Origin: Candidatus Aerophobetes bacterium Ae_b3b
Lineage (GTDB): Bacteria; Aerophobota; Aerophobia; Aerophobales; AE-B3A
Length of the DNA stretch: 64,000 bases
Direction: 5' to 3'
Assembly (NCBI GenBank): GCA_005223085.1
Contig: NJBP01000005.1
Location: 1-64,000 of the forward strand
Shown here: positions 7,654 through 16,627 of the stretch, one piece after another
Numbering within the stretch: the stretch's first letter is position 1
How the letters are laid out: each line of letters opens with the position of its first letter
The notes under the pieces: model-generated
Databases searched by the model: none
The model's input: only the letters and a program-made list of their open reading frames with translations
Told to the model about the DNA's origin: nothing
Made by a program: the position numbers and the translations under genes

Positions 7654-8850
7654 ATGATCAAAAAGATCGAGCTAAATTTGAAAGAGTTAGGAGATTTGGC
7701 GAAGATAATTCCCGGTCCAGAGCCAAGATTAAGAGTCTCACCAACTCTGGGCAGGATCATCCCCGTTTGCGAGCCAAAATTGGATGGCAACGAATCTACA
7801 TACGTGGCCAGATGTCTGGAGACAAACTGGATTTCCTCTACCGGAAATAATATTGAGCAATTTGAAAAAAAATTCGCCAGATGTTGTGGGACCAGATATG
7901 GAATATCCTGCACTAGTGGAACTACCGCTTTACACTTAGCTTTAGTCACCCTGGGTATTGGAAAAGGAGATGAGGTCATCATACCAACATTTACTATGAT
8001 CGCTACGGCTAACGCGGTTACCTATACAGGCGCAACACCTGTTCTCGTCGACGCAGAGCCTGATACCTGGAATATAGATACAGAACAAATTGAAGAGAAG
8101 ATAACCGAAAGAACCAGGGCCGTAATAGTGGTTCATACCTATGGTCATCCGGCAGATATGGATAAGATCCTGAGTATAGCAAAAAAATATCATTTATATG
8201 TGGTAGAAGATGCGGCTGAAGCTCACGGAGCTGAGTACAAGGGAAAAAAAATAGGAAGCATCGGGAATATTGCCTGCTTCAGTTTCTATGCTAACAAGAT
8301 TATCACCACCGGGGAAGGTGGTATGCTTACCACTAATGATAAGAAGATAGCTGAAGTAGCAAAAGAACTCAGAAGTCATGCATTTTCAAAAGAGAGACAT
8401 TTCTGGCACCAGTATATTGGTTACAACTACCGCATGACCAATCTCCAGGCAGCTATCGGTCTTGCACAGGTGGAAAGATTTGATGAATTTGTCCAGTTGA
8501 GAATAGAACACGCCAGGTTATATAATTCTATGTTGAAAGGGATAAAAGGGATAACCCTTCCTCCTGAAACCAAGGATGTAAAGAACGTTTATTGGATGTA
8601 TTCAATTCTGGTAGAAGATGAGCTTGGCATTAGTAGAGATGAGCTCAGAGGGAGGCTGGCAGAAAGAGGGGTAGAGACCCGGACATTTTTCATCCCCATG
8701 CACCTGCAGCCGATTTATTTCCGCAGATACCCTCAAAGGTTTCCCATAGCTGAGGAACTATGCCGAAAGGGAATGTATCTTCCCTCCGCTTCCAGTCTAA
8801 CAGAGAAAGAGATTAATTACGTTGTGAAATCGATAATATCTGTGATCTAA
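7654..8850 (+). CDS. DegT/DnrJ/EryC1/StrS family PLP-dependent sugar aminotransferase
   Basis: A 398-residue fold-type I aminotransferase for nucleotide-linked keto-sugars. The PLP lysine is K215 in SFYANKIITTGEGG, and the pyridine-nitrogen aspartate is D186 in VVEDAAEAHGA. CTSGTTALHLAL near residues 86-97 forms the phosphate-binding turn, and YNYRMTNLQAAIG is the usual C-terminal signature. An unusual N-terminal extension of about 30 residues precedes the family start (RIIPVCEPKLDG). With the SDR at 409 it could make an amino sugar (keto intermediate, then transamination), but the sugar is not identifiable. It lies 4 bp after the GT2 gene and 4 bp before the second GT-C gene. Confidence 0.87.
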   Translation: MIKKIELNLKELGDLAKIIPGPEPRLRVSPTLGRIIPVCEPKLDGNESTYVARCLETNWISSTGNNIEQFEKKFARCCGTRYGISCTSGTTALHLALVTLGIGKGDEVIIPTFTMIATANAVTYTGATPVLVDAEPDTWNIDTEQIEEKITERTRAVIVVHTYGHPADMDKILSIAKKYHLYVVEDAAEAHGAEYKGKKIGSIGNIACFSFYANKIITTGEGGMLTTNDKKIAEVAKELRSHAFSKERHFWHQYIGYNYRMTNLQAAIGLAQVERFDEFVQLRIEHARLYNSMLKGIKGITLPPETKDVKNVYWMYSILVEDELGISRDELRGRLAERGVETRTFFIPMHLQPIYFRRYPQRFPIAEELCRKGMYLPSASSLTEKEINYVVKSIISVI

Positions 8851-8854
8851 GGTT

Positions 8855-10168
8855 ATGGCTAGCACAAAGGGAATTTCTTTCAGAAAGCTGGTGGTCTTTG
8901 TAACGTGGATCTATCGAATGTTCATAATGAGAGTGTTTCCTGAGGAAGATCGACTCATTTTTCTAAAATGGACTCTCATCGGTCTTCTTATCCGCCTGGC
9001 ATTCATGCCTTTTGCCCTGCATGGAGACCTGGTGGGTATAAATAAGTTCGCCTTCCTTTTGATTCATCGAGGCTATATTCCTTCTGCTCGAATGGACTAT
9101 CCCCCTCTAGCTTATTTTAGTATAGCTTTTTTCCAGTTTTTGTTTAAACCACTCATGCCGGACTTCGGATATGCTCTAGATTCGGGAAATCCTCTTTGGG
9201 GTGAGAGTCCCCATCTTTTCAGGTATCTTTTCCTTTTAAAGTTCCCTTATCTCATTTTTGATTTCGGAATCGCATTTTTACTGCTTCGGTTGGTAGACAA
9301 TAGAGAAAAAAGACTGACGGTTTTCAAATTGTGGATGCTAAATCCCCTCATAATTTTTGCCTGTTACCTTCATGGACAGTTTGACATTATGCCCACTTTC
9401 CTGGTAGCATTGAGCCTTTATTATGTTTGGAAGGGAAAGTTAACCGTCTCCCTTATTTTATTGGGACTGGGGGCCTCCTTGAAGCAGTTTCCCCTCTTGT
9501 TTTTGATTCCAGCTCTTATCCTTCTCGGAAGGACTAAGCTGCAGAAATTCAGGCTCTTGCTTTGGGCGGTAGTTCCTTACCTGCTTCTGACCTTTCCCTA
9601 TTGGGGAGCTGGCGGCTTTAGACAAATTTTTACCACCGGGGGTGGCTACGATGAGAGAGTTTTAGAGTTATATGTAAACATAGGTTCTCACAGGGTATAT
9701 GTCTTTGTAATAGGATACGCAATAATCTTGGCCTTTATCTATTTTCACAGCCTTGCTAGGAGTTCTAAACAAGCATTTCAAAAATTATTACTAGCTGAAC
9801 TGGTAATCTGTTTGTGGTTCTATGCTACAGTTTATTTTCACCCCCAGTGGGTTGTCTGGATAATGCCTATGCTAACTCTTTTTGTGGTAGGACACAGGAA
9901 GCTAACTACTCTTTACTGGATGCTAATTATTTGCGTTTTCGTTTATTTTACCCTGGAGTGGGGTGGGTTGTTAACAACCTGGCTCTTTAGTCCCATCGAC
10001 CGAGTCTTTTTTCATTCCCTCATAGGTCCGGGTGAAATTGTTTCTTATTTTTATCCCTCTCGTAAGTTTCTCTATATTTTTCATAGTATTTTCATCGGAA
10101 TATCGTTTTGGCTAATATATCAAGCTTTCAGGAGTTTTCTCCAGGAGAGGAGCGAAAATGAAGAATAA
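8855..10168 (+). CDS. GT-C membrane mannosyltransferase-like protein (DUF2029/GT87 type), paralogue 2
   Basis: A 437-residue polytopic membrane protein paralogous to the one at 5466. It shares LLIRLAFMPF with an Asp in the first loop (LHGDLVGINKF), then FKLWMLNPLIIFACYLHGQF and ASLKQFPLLFLIPALILL. The HGQFD segment is closer to typical GT-C mannosyltransferases than the equivalent AARYE of paralogue 1, so the two may differ in acceptor or donor. It is probably membrane glycan elongation on the periplasmic face. The 3' end overlaps the next gene by 11 bp, so the exported repeat protein downstream is likely translated together with it. Confidence 0.7.
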   Translation: MASTKGISFRKLVVFVTWIYRMFIMRVFPEEDRLIFLKWTLIGLLIRLAFMPFALHGDLVGINKFAFLLIHRGYIPSARMDYPPLAYFSIAFFQFLFKPLMPDFGYALDSGNPLWGESPHLFRYLFLLKFPYLIFDFGIAFLLLRLVDNREKRLTVFKLWMLNPLIIFACYLHGQFDIMPTFLVALSLYYVWKGKLTVSLILLGLGASLKQFPLLFLIPALILLGRTKLQKFRLLLWAVVPYLLLTFPYWGAGGFRQIFTTGGGYDERVLELYVNIGSHRVYVFVIGYAIILAFIYFHSLARSSKQAFQKLLLAELVICLWFYATVYFHPQWVVWIMPMLTLFVVGHRKLTTLYWMLIICVFVYFTLEWGGLLTTWLFSPIDRVFFHSLIGPGEIVSYFYPSRKFLYIFHSIFIGISFWLIYQAFRSFLQERSENEE

Positions 10169-11726
10169 GAAAATTATTTTAGCGGCTGTAACATTACTAC
10201 TGCCAGTGGCTTTTGGCTATTTTTGGGGCACAGGATCAAGAGGTTCTCAGATTGGTTCAGATAATCTCGTTCTCAACGGCGGTTTTGAGACTCTAAGCAG
10301 GGGCCGACCTGTTTCCTGGAAAGAGAGTAGGAAGAGGGGCTGGAAGATTGAGACAGAGCAACCTTATGAGGGAGATAGGACCATGCAGGCCACCATAGCC
10401 TGGAGTTGGCTCCAGCAAGAAATTAAGGCCAAAGCTAACAGAAATTACATCCTGAAAGCTTATATAAGATCGGATATCGCTATACCTGAGAAGGAAGATT
10501 ATGCCAATACTTTTCTAACTCTGGAGTGTCTGAATTGGAGAAAAAAGATTATCAAAAGGGATTATGGCATCGTTAATGCTGCCTCTTCCTGGCAATTAAA
10601 AATAAAAGAGATTCATGCTCCTTCAGGGACCAGGAAAATCAGAATAAAGCTAGCCAAAAGGCAGGGAGAGGGAAGTGTTTGGTTTGATGAGGTTAAGTTA
10701 TTTGAAGTGCCACCAAGCTTGGTACTTAATCCCAGTTTTGAAGTTCTAAAGAAGGACAGGCCTGTTTCCTGGAAAGAAGATCCTCTGGGTGGCTGGAAGA
10801 TTGAGACAGAGCAGCCTTATGAGGGAGATAGGGCCATGCAGGCCACCATAGCCTGGAGTTGGCTCCAGCAAAAAGTTCAGGTTAAACCAGGCAAGTACTA
10901 TCTCCTGCAAGCTTATGTAAGATCGAATATAGCTATACCTGAAAAAAAAGATTATGACAACACTTTCCTTGGCCTGCAGTGCCTGGATGAGAAGGGCCAG
11001 CTTATCAAAGAAAACTACGGTATTACTAATGCTACTTCTTCCTGGCAGCCAAAGATGCAGCAAATCTATACTTCTCTTAAGACAAAGAAGATCAGAATAA
11101 AGCTAGCCAAAAGATTGGGAGAGGGTTCTGTTTGGTTTGATAATGTCAAATTGTTTGAGATTCCTTTCTGTGTAGTCTTTAACCCCGGATTTGAAATTCT
11201 ATCCGGGGATAAACCGGATTCCTGGAGGGAAGATCCTAAGGGAGGATGGAAGGTTACCACAGAGGAGCCTCACGCAGGGAAAAACTGCATGCAAGCTACC
11301 ACAGCCTGGAGTTGGTTATGGCAGGATATTTCGATCAGACCTAGAAAATACTATATTTTGAGAGCCTACGTGAGGTCAAATATTATTGTGGTTGGGAAAG
11401 AAGACCGTGACAATGCTTTTTTCTCTCTTGAGTGCTTAGACAAAAAGAGTAAGGTCATTACACAGACATACCAGACTTTTAATGCTAATTCTTCCTGGGA
11501 GCAAAAGGAAGGGGCTATCTGGACCGCGGAAGACACCGATAAGATCAGAATAAAGCTAGCTAAAAGGCAGGGAGAGGGAAGTGTTTGGTTTGATGATGTC
11601 GAGCTGGTAAAACATCCAGTCGTGGCCAACATTTTCAAGGATAAAGGATTCTTTATCTTCTACATTTCTCTATATCTGATCCTGGGAATATCTCTCCTGA
11701 GGCTGGTTCTGAAGAAAGGTGGTTGA
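10158..11726 (+). CDS. Membrane-anchored protein with three tandem carbohydrate-binding-like domains
   Basis: A 522-residue exported protein: N-terminal signal/anchor (residues 5-25), three near-identical domains of about 150 residues (36-185, 187-336, 338-486), and a C-terminal membrane helix (about 497-517). Each domain follows the pattern NPxFE...PxSW...GWK, then AWSWLQQ, then YxLxAYVRS, then SSW, then KIRIKLAKRxGEGSVWFDxV. This looks like a galactose-binding jelly-roll or CBM4/9-type fold. Repeats are also very similar at DNA level, so amplification was recent or is maintained by gene conversion. Function is not known. In a glycan cluster it may bind the polymer or its precursor at the cell surface. 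Confidence 0.7.
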   Translation: MKNKKIILAAVTLLLPVAFGYFWGTGSRGSQIGSDNLVLNGGFETLSRGRPVSWKESRKRGWKIETEQPYEGDRTMQATIAWSWLQQEIKAKANRNYILKAYIRSDIAIPEKEDYANTFLTLECLNWRKKIIKRDYGIVNAASSWQLKIKEIHAPSGTRKIRIKLAKRQGEGSVWFDEVKLFEVPPSLVLNPSFEVLKKDRPVSWKEDPLGGWKIETEQPYEGDRAMQATIAWSWLQQKVQVKPGKYYLLQAYVRSNIAIPEKKDYDNTFLGLQCLDEKGQLIKENYGITNATSSWQPKMQQIYTSLKTKKIRIKLAKRLGEGSVWFDNVKLFEIPFCVVFNPGFEILSGDKPDSWREDPKGGWKVTTEEPHAGKNCMQATTAWSWLWQDISIRPRKYYILRAYVRSNIIVVGKEDRDNAFFSLECLDKKSKVITQTYQTFNANSSWEQKEGAIWTAEDTDKIRIKLAKRQGEGSVWFDDVELVKHPVVANIFKDKGFFIFYISLYLILGISLLRLVLKKGG

Positions 11727-11831
11727 GAATTAGAAAAAGCTAGTCGGTGGTTTTAATATAGGCCCGGATACAGAAGGCTGAATTTTCTCATAAAAACAAG
11801 GGAGTATCCAATTACAGAAGAAACTAGGGGA

Positions 11832-13376
11832 GTGTATCGAAAACAGATAGCCAGAGCTACAATGGTGGTGGCATTAGTGGTGGTTACCAATAAATTATTA
11901 GTTTTTGTACTAGAGATTCTACTGGCGGCCTGGTTTGGCACTACCTTCATCAAGGATGCTTATCTGGTAGCTCTAGTGATACCAAATCTTATTTTTATAG
12001 TTGGAGTTGAGGCAATCACTGTCACTTTGGTTCCCTTGTTTATGAGGTTGTTGTCCAGAGAAAACTCCGAGGAGACCTGGTCCATTGTCAGCTCAATAGT
12101 CAACATTACCTTAATTTCTTTAGGTGGAATCTGTGTAGTCTACGTTCTTTTAGCTCCCTGGATAATTTCTCTGATCGCCCCCGGGTTTAGCCAGCAAAAT
12201 CTGGTCTTGGCCACTAAATTGACCCGTATCATCTCTCCTATCATAATCTGGGGAGGACTCATAGGACTTTTGGTTGGCATACTAAACTCCTTTAAGCGAT
12301 TTACACTCGCTGCCTTTAGACTAACTTTCTACAATCTAATAGTCATTGGTTTTGTTTACCTTTTTCATTCTCGATGGGGTATAATTTCATTGGCCCTGGC
12401 AGTTACTGGAGCCTCATTCTTTCAGGTGGTGGTACTTTTATTAGGTCTGTGGGAGAAAAGGAGGAACTATAGACTGAGTATAGATATTAGTCATCCTCCC
12501 CTTAAGGGAATGGCAATGGCAATGACTCTCGTCATATTAGGAGTTACTCTAACCCAGTTGAATTTCCTCATCGAGCGGGCCATGGCCTCGGGATTGGCAG
12601 AGGGGAGCATTTCCTCTCTTGATTTTGCCTATAAGCTAATGAGGATGCCGTTTGAGATCTTCGCCGTAGCCATAGCTACGGTAGTTTTCCCCAATATTAC
12701 CGGCTTGGTCATTACTGAGGATGCTTCTAAACTAAGAGAACTTTTTGCTTCAGCGTTAAGAATGACCGCTTTTATTACTATACCGGCGACGGTTATTCTG
12801 ATAGCACTCAGGACCCCGCTCATTCGAATATTGTTTGAACGAGGAGAATTTAGCGCCGGTTCCACCCGGATGACAGCCACGGCATTGTTCTATTATTCTT
12901 TTGGTTTGCTCTTCCACGGACTGAATTATGTCATTATTCGAACCTACTATGCTTTCAAAGATTACAAGACACCTCTCAAGATGGGTTTAATAGCCATAGG
13001 GTTATATATTCTTTTTAATTTAGTTCTGGTTCGTCGTCTGGCTCATGGGGGACTCGCACTCGGTTGTTCTCTGGCTGCTATGTCTTACACGGTGATGCTG
13101 CTGAAGAATATCAAGATAAAGATGAAGGATTTACAAGCCATTATTTTTTTAAAACCGCTGGCTAAAATAGTAGTTAGTTCAGCTCTTATGGGTGGGGTAT
13201 TTATTTTTATGAGTAGAGCGCCCATTTATTCTCCCATCCTGAGATTTGTGCTGATTCTAGGAGCAGGTGGGCTGACCTATTTTACCGTCTGCTTTTTCTT
13301 AAAGGTCCAGGAAGCATCACAGATTCTCAAGACATCAATTGAATTTATAAGGGGAACTAATATCCGAAGTCTGTGA
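11832..13376 (+). CDS. MurJ/MviN-family flippase (Wzx role possible)
   Basis: A 514-residue polytopic protein of the MOP superfamily with about 14 membrane segments. MurJ-type landmarks are LLAAWFGTTFIKDAYLVALVIP near the N-terminus (written here as one diagnostic region, residues 30-51), MRMPFEIFAVAIATVVFPNI, and LFERGEFSAGS near residue 335. It should flip undecaprenyl-diphosphate-linked saccharides across the inner membrane. Inside a polysaccharide cluster it most likely exports the glycan repeat unit rather than lipid II, though it could be the housekeeping MurJ. The start is uncertain: GTG 11832 keeps the expected N-terminus but its Shine-Dalgarno is very close. ATG 11862 would cut the first helix. 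Confidence 0.8.
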   Translation: MYRKQIARATMVVALVVVTNKLLVFVLEILLAAWFGTTFIKDAYLVALVIPNLIFIVGVEAITVTLVPLFMRLLSRENSEETWSIVSSIVNITLISLGGICVVYVLLAPWIISLIAPGFSQQNLVLATKLTRIISPIIIWGGLIGLLVGILNSFKRFTLAAFRLTFYNLIVIGFVYLFHSRWGIISLALAVTGASFFQVVVLLLGLWEKRRNYRLSIDISHPPLKGMAMAMTLVILGVTLTQLNFLIERAMASGLAEGSISSLDFAYKLMRMPFEIFAVAIATVVFPNITGLVITEDASKLRELFASALRMTAFITIPATVILIALRTPLIRILFERGEFSAGSTRMTATALFYYSFGLLFHGLNYVIIRTYYAFKDYKTPLKMGLIAIGLYILFNLVLVRRLAHGGLALGCSLAAMSYTVMLLKNIKIKMKDLQAIIFLKPLAKIVVSSALMGGVFIFMSRAPIYSPILRFVLILGAGGLTYFTVCFFLKVQEASQILKTSIEFIRGTNIRSL

Positions 13377-13484
13377 GATGAATCAAAGCAATTGTTAGAT
13401 ACATTTTCCCAAATTCCCATTGCAGTAAGGAATTTTCTCCCTGAATATCTTGAAGAAATATAAGAAGAATTAAGAAAGACTCTC

Positions 13485-14930
13485 ATGAATGAGGCCATAA
13501 TCAAAAAGTTAGGTTTGTCTTTATATAAGGATAAGCGATTGCTGATACTGGCGGTAATAGTTTTCTGCCTTACTCTTAGCATTCTTTACTCCCTGGAAAT
13601 TTTATCACTAGAATTGGTGTTTGCCATGTCAATTCTACCTTTTCTTCCGTGCTTGTTTCTCCTTCGTCAAGAGGCGCTACTCCTTGCATTAGTGGCTACT
13701 TATTTTGGTGCCACATATTTTTCTAGCAGTCTAGTAATAGAAGGTTTGATAAGAGGGCTATTTTTATTGTTCATAGGACTAGTATTATTACTAAAGTCAG
13801 GAGCAAAAAAAGTTATCACCCGAATTTCAACCCCTCTGGATAAGATAATTGTTATCTGGTTCATTATTATTTTGTTTTCCTTCATCTATGGTTTCTTTTT
13901 CAAACATAATAATGGCAGGTATCTCATGGGGGATCTATATAAATTTGTGGAAATATTCTTGGTATTCTGGCTGACCACTTTAATCGTTAAAAATGATAGA
14001 CAGACCAGGTTCCTCATCTGGGGGTTTTTGATGCTTGCCCTTATGTTCGGAGCTGTTGATTCGATAATTTTTTTAAAGAGATGGTCTCTAGTGGGTAGCG
14101 CTCTCCTGGCAAGAGTGAGGGCGGCAGCTCAATTCTCTTCAATTTTCGCCTTGATATTAGGGATCTGTTTAATTTTGCATGAAAGAAGAATAATAGTTAG
14201 AGCTGTTTTAATGTTTTTGAGCTTTGGTCTTCTAGTTAGCTTTCTTTTGACTTTCCTTAGAACAGGCTATATCGTTCTTCCTGCCACTGTTTCCTTTGTT
14301 ATCTTTTTGTATCTATATAAAAACAGGAGATATCCTTGGGCAGGCATTATGAAGTTCATCATTTTTGGAGTGTTTTTATTGATATTCGTGGGTTTGTTTA
14401 ATCTGATTGTCGCCAGTATTTATCCCGGCATGGACATAATCAAAAGTACCTCAGCTCGTTTTGGTTCCCTTGTTGATCCTGTAGGAGCTGATCCCATGGG
14501 GGTTAGAATGCTGGAAATTAATTCTATAATCTCTGGAGTGATAGCTCTCAGTCCTTTCCTCGGAAATGGATTGGGGGGAGAATATTATAGTGCTACTTTG
14601 GTCGATGGAGAGCTACAATGGGGTATGAAACATTTTGTCCACAACAATTATTTTGACTTTCTGGTAAGAACAGGGATGCTTGGACTGATTGTATTTTTAG
14701 TTTTTGTCTTTATCTATTTAAGAAATTCCATAAAGTTCTACCTGAGATCAAGTAGTGGTTTTCACCAGGGAGTGTTATTAGGTACTATAGGAATTTTTGT
14801 TTCTTCTTGTCTGATCGCTTTGTCTACCAGTCCCATTTATTCTCCCTTCCTGTTTATGATGGTGGCCTTAACTTACTGTGTGACACACTTAGAAGAGAAA
14901 AGGACTCCAGGGGAGCCGAAGGTTGAATGA
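13485..14930 (+). CDS. O-antigen ligase/polymerase-like membrane protein (Wzy/WaaL)
   Basis: A 481-residue protein with about twelve hydrophobic segments and a large periplasmic loop between residues 320 and 385. Near the end of that loop, FLGNGLGGEYYS and VHNNYFDFLVRTGMLGLIVF match the O-antigen ligase/Wzy_C signature, in which the loop histidine is functionally important. It should polymerise repeat units or ligate the finished glycan to its carrier on the periplasmic face. It follows the flippase gene and overlaps the next glycosyltransferase by 8 bp, the usual Wzx-Wzy arrangement. Whether it is polymerase or ligase cannot be told from sequence. Confidence 0.75.
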   Translation: MNEAIIKKLGLSLYKDKRLLILAVIVFCLTLSILYSLEILSLELVFAMSILPFLPCLFLLRQEALLLALVATYFGATYFSSSLVIEGLIRGLFLLFIGLVLLLKSGAKKVITRISTPLDKIIVIWFIIILFSFIYGFFFKHNNGRYLMGDLYKFVEIFLVFWLTTLIVKNDRQTRFLIWGFLMLALMFGAVDSIIFLKRWSLVGSALLARVRAAAQFSSIFALILGICLILHERRIIVRAVLMFLSFGLLVSFLLTFLRTGYIVLPATVSFVIFLYLYKNRRYPWAGIMKFIIFGVFLLIFVGLFNLIVASIYPGMDIIKSTSARFGSLVDPVGADPMGVRMLEINSIISGVIALSPFLGNGLGGEYYSATLVDGELQWGMKHFVHNNYFDFLVRTGMLGLIVFLVFVFIYLRNSIKFYLRSSSGFHQGVLLGTIGIFVSSCLIALSTSPIYSPFLFMMVALTYCVTHLEEKRTPGEPKVE

Positions 14931-15900
14931 GATAGATCTTGCGGTAGTTATGGTAAGTTATAATACGAAGGAGTTGCTCAAGAGGAGTCTGAAATCAATT
15001 TATCAGAATGTTAAAGGAATTAGTTTTGAGATTATAGTGGTGGATAATGGCTCCAGCGATAATAGTGTGAAGATGATTAGAAATAAGTTTCCTCAAGTCA
15101 GGTTAATTGAAAACCGAGAAAATCTCGGATTTGCCAGGGCTAATAACCAGGCAATTGAGCAAAGTAGAGCCAGGTATTTTCTTTTGTTTAATCCTGATAG
15201 TAGCTTCAAGGCCAGTTCACCTCATAAAATGATTAAATTTATGGATAATCATCCTGAAATAGGTATCCTTGGATGCAGGATCTTGAACACTGATGGAACG
15301 ATTCAACCATCCAATAGTAGTTTTCCTAATCTGTTTACTGAATTTTTGCGAGCCTTTCAGTTAAAGAAGTTAATTTCCGGGGTAAGATTAAGGGAAAAAA
15401 TTGGAGAAAAATGGAGCGGGATATTAGGCTCGACGTTGAGAGAATACTTTCGAGTTTACTGGGATTCCGAAAGAATCAGAGAGGTTGATTGGGTAACCGG
15501 TGCCTGTTTACTGGTCAGAAGAAAGGCTATAGAGGAGGTGGGGCTGCTGGATGAGAATTTCTTTATGTACTATGAAGATGCTGATTGGTGCTACCGAATG
15601 AGAGAAAAAGATTGGAAGACCCATTATTTTCCTTTCTTTGAGGTGGTTCATTATGTTGGCAAAAGCAATAGTAGATTTAGTCCCAGGACTTTCATTGAAC
15701 GACACAAAAGTATGTATCATTATTTCAGGAAACATAAGGGTAAGAAAGCAGTTTTTTTGCTGAGACTCTTTATCTTTGGTGGTTTAGCTCTGAGGTGGGT
15801 AGGATTATTGGTGATTTATCCATTTACTAAGAAAAAACAAGCGGAATTAAGAAACAGGCTTTACGCTTATTTAAAGGTCATTGAGGTAAAAGGCTTCTAA
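14923..15900 (+). CDS. Family 2 glycosyltransferase, rhamnosyltransferase (WbbL)-like
   Basis: A 325-residue GT2 enzyme beginning at TTG 14923, with GGGGAG 8 bases upstream. Landmarks are VVMVSYNTKELLKRSL, VVDNGSSDNSV, ENLGFARANNQAI, the metal motif LFNPDSSF near residue 90, and the catalytic-base region VTGACLLVRRKAIEEVGLLD. These follow the WbbL-like rhamnosyltransferase pattern. ENFFMYYEDADWCYRMR is typical as well. It adds a sugar to a lipid-linked intermediate in the cytoplasm. Start overlaps the Wzy-like gene by 8 bp, so the two are probably co-translated. No ATG lies nearby in frame; the TTG start is forced by the alignment. Confidence 0.85.
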   Translation: MNEIDLAVVMVSYNTKELLKRSLKSIYQNVKGISFEIIVVDNGSSDNSVKMIRNKFPQVRLIENRENLGFARANNQAIEQSRARYFLLFNPDSSFKASSPHKMIKFMDNHPEIGILGCRILNTDGTIQPSNSSFPNLFTEFLRAFQLKKLISGVRLREKIGEKWSGILGSTLREYFRVYWDSERIREVDWVTGACLLVRRKAIEEVGLLDENFFMYYEDADWCYRMREKDWKTHYFPFFEVVHYVGKSNSRFSPRTFIERHKSMYHYFRKHKGKKAVFLLRLFIFGGLALRWVGLLVIYPFTKKKQAELRNRLYAYLKVIEVKGF

Positions 15901-15916
15901 AGTTTTAAAAAAAAAT

Positions 15917-16627
15917 ATGAAGGCTGTGATATTGGTCGGAGGTTTAGGCAAGCGGTTAAGAAAGGTAGTAAGGGATAAACCTAAATCGATGGCTCCTGTG
16001 CTGGGAAAACCTTTCCTGCAGTATCAGATTGAACAGTTGAAAAAATATAATATAATCGAGATAGTGCTCTGCGTTGGCTATTTGGCAAATCAGATTAAGA
16101 ATTATTTCAAGGATGGAGCAAAATTTGGTGTGAATATTAGATATGCAGAGGAAGAGAGACCTCTGGGAACGGCCGGGGCTCTTAAAAATTCTCGAGATTA
16201 TCTAGAGGATGAGGCATTTCTGGCTTTGAATGGTGACTCTTATTCAGAGGTTGACTTTCTTAAATTCATTCAATTTCATAGAGAAAAAAAGGGGATGGGA
16301 GCGATTCTTTTAACCAGAGTTTCTCGCCCGGAAGATTATGGGTTGGTGAAGATGGATGAGGATAACCGGATCACCGGGTTCTTTGAAAAGCCTGGAAAGA
16401 CCCCCTCCAGCAGCATAATTAATGCTGGAGTTTATTTTCTGGAACCCCGGGTTTTGAACTATATCCCTGAGGGAAGGCAAATCTCTTTAGAAAGAGAAAT
16501 CTTTCCCCATCTTTTGGAAAAGAAGGTACCTTTATTTGGCTATCTAACTTCTGATTACTTTATTGATATTGGATCACCCCAAAAATATGCTCAAATTCAA
16601 AAGGACATGAAGGAAATGATAAGATGA
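15917..16627 (+). CDS. hddC: D-glycero-D-manno-heptose 1-phosphate guanylyltransferase-type enzyme
   Basis: A 236-residue nucleotidyltransferase with AVILVGGLGKRLRKVV at the N-terminus, KPKSMAPVLGKPFLQY, and LNGDSYSEVDF near residue 105. The shorter length and the KSMAP wording fit HddC rather than RmlA. It should make GDP-D-glycero-D-manno-heptose. Assignment is supported strongly by its neighbours: hddA starts 4 bp before its stop and gmhA follows. The heptose bisphosphatase GmhB that completes the route is not in this window. No Shine-Dalgarno is visible; the ATG follows an A-rich tract. Confidence 0.8.
   Translation: MKAVILVGGLGKRLRKVVRDKPKSMAPVLGKPFLQYQIEQLKKYNIIEIVLCVGYLANQIKNYFKDGAKFGVNIRYAEEERPLGTAGALKNSRDYLEDEAFLALNGDSYSEVDFLKFIQFHREKKGMGAILLTRVSRPEDYGLVKMDEDNRITGFFEKPGKTPSSSIINAGVYFLEPRVLNYIPEGRQISLEREIFPHLLEKKVPLFGYLTSDYFIDIGSPQKYAQIQKDMKEMIR

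Noticed and set aside
13377-13463. 28-codon open stretch ending in NFLPEYLEEI between flippase and polymerase genes
   Set aside because: No start codon in frame and no recognised homology; treated as chance or an unidentifiable relic.
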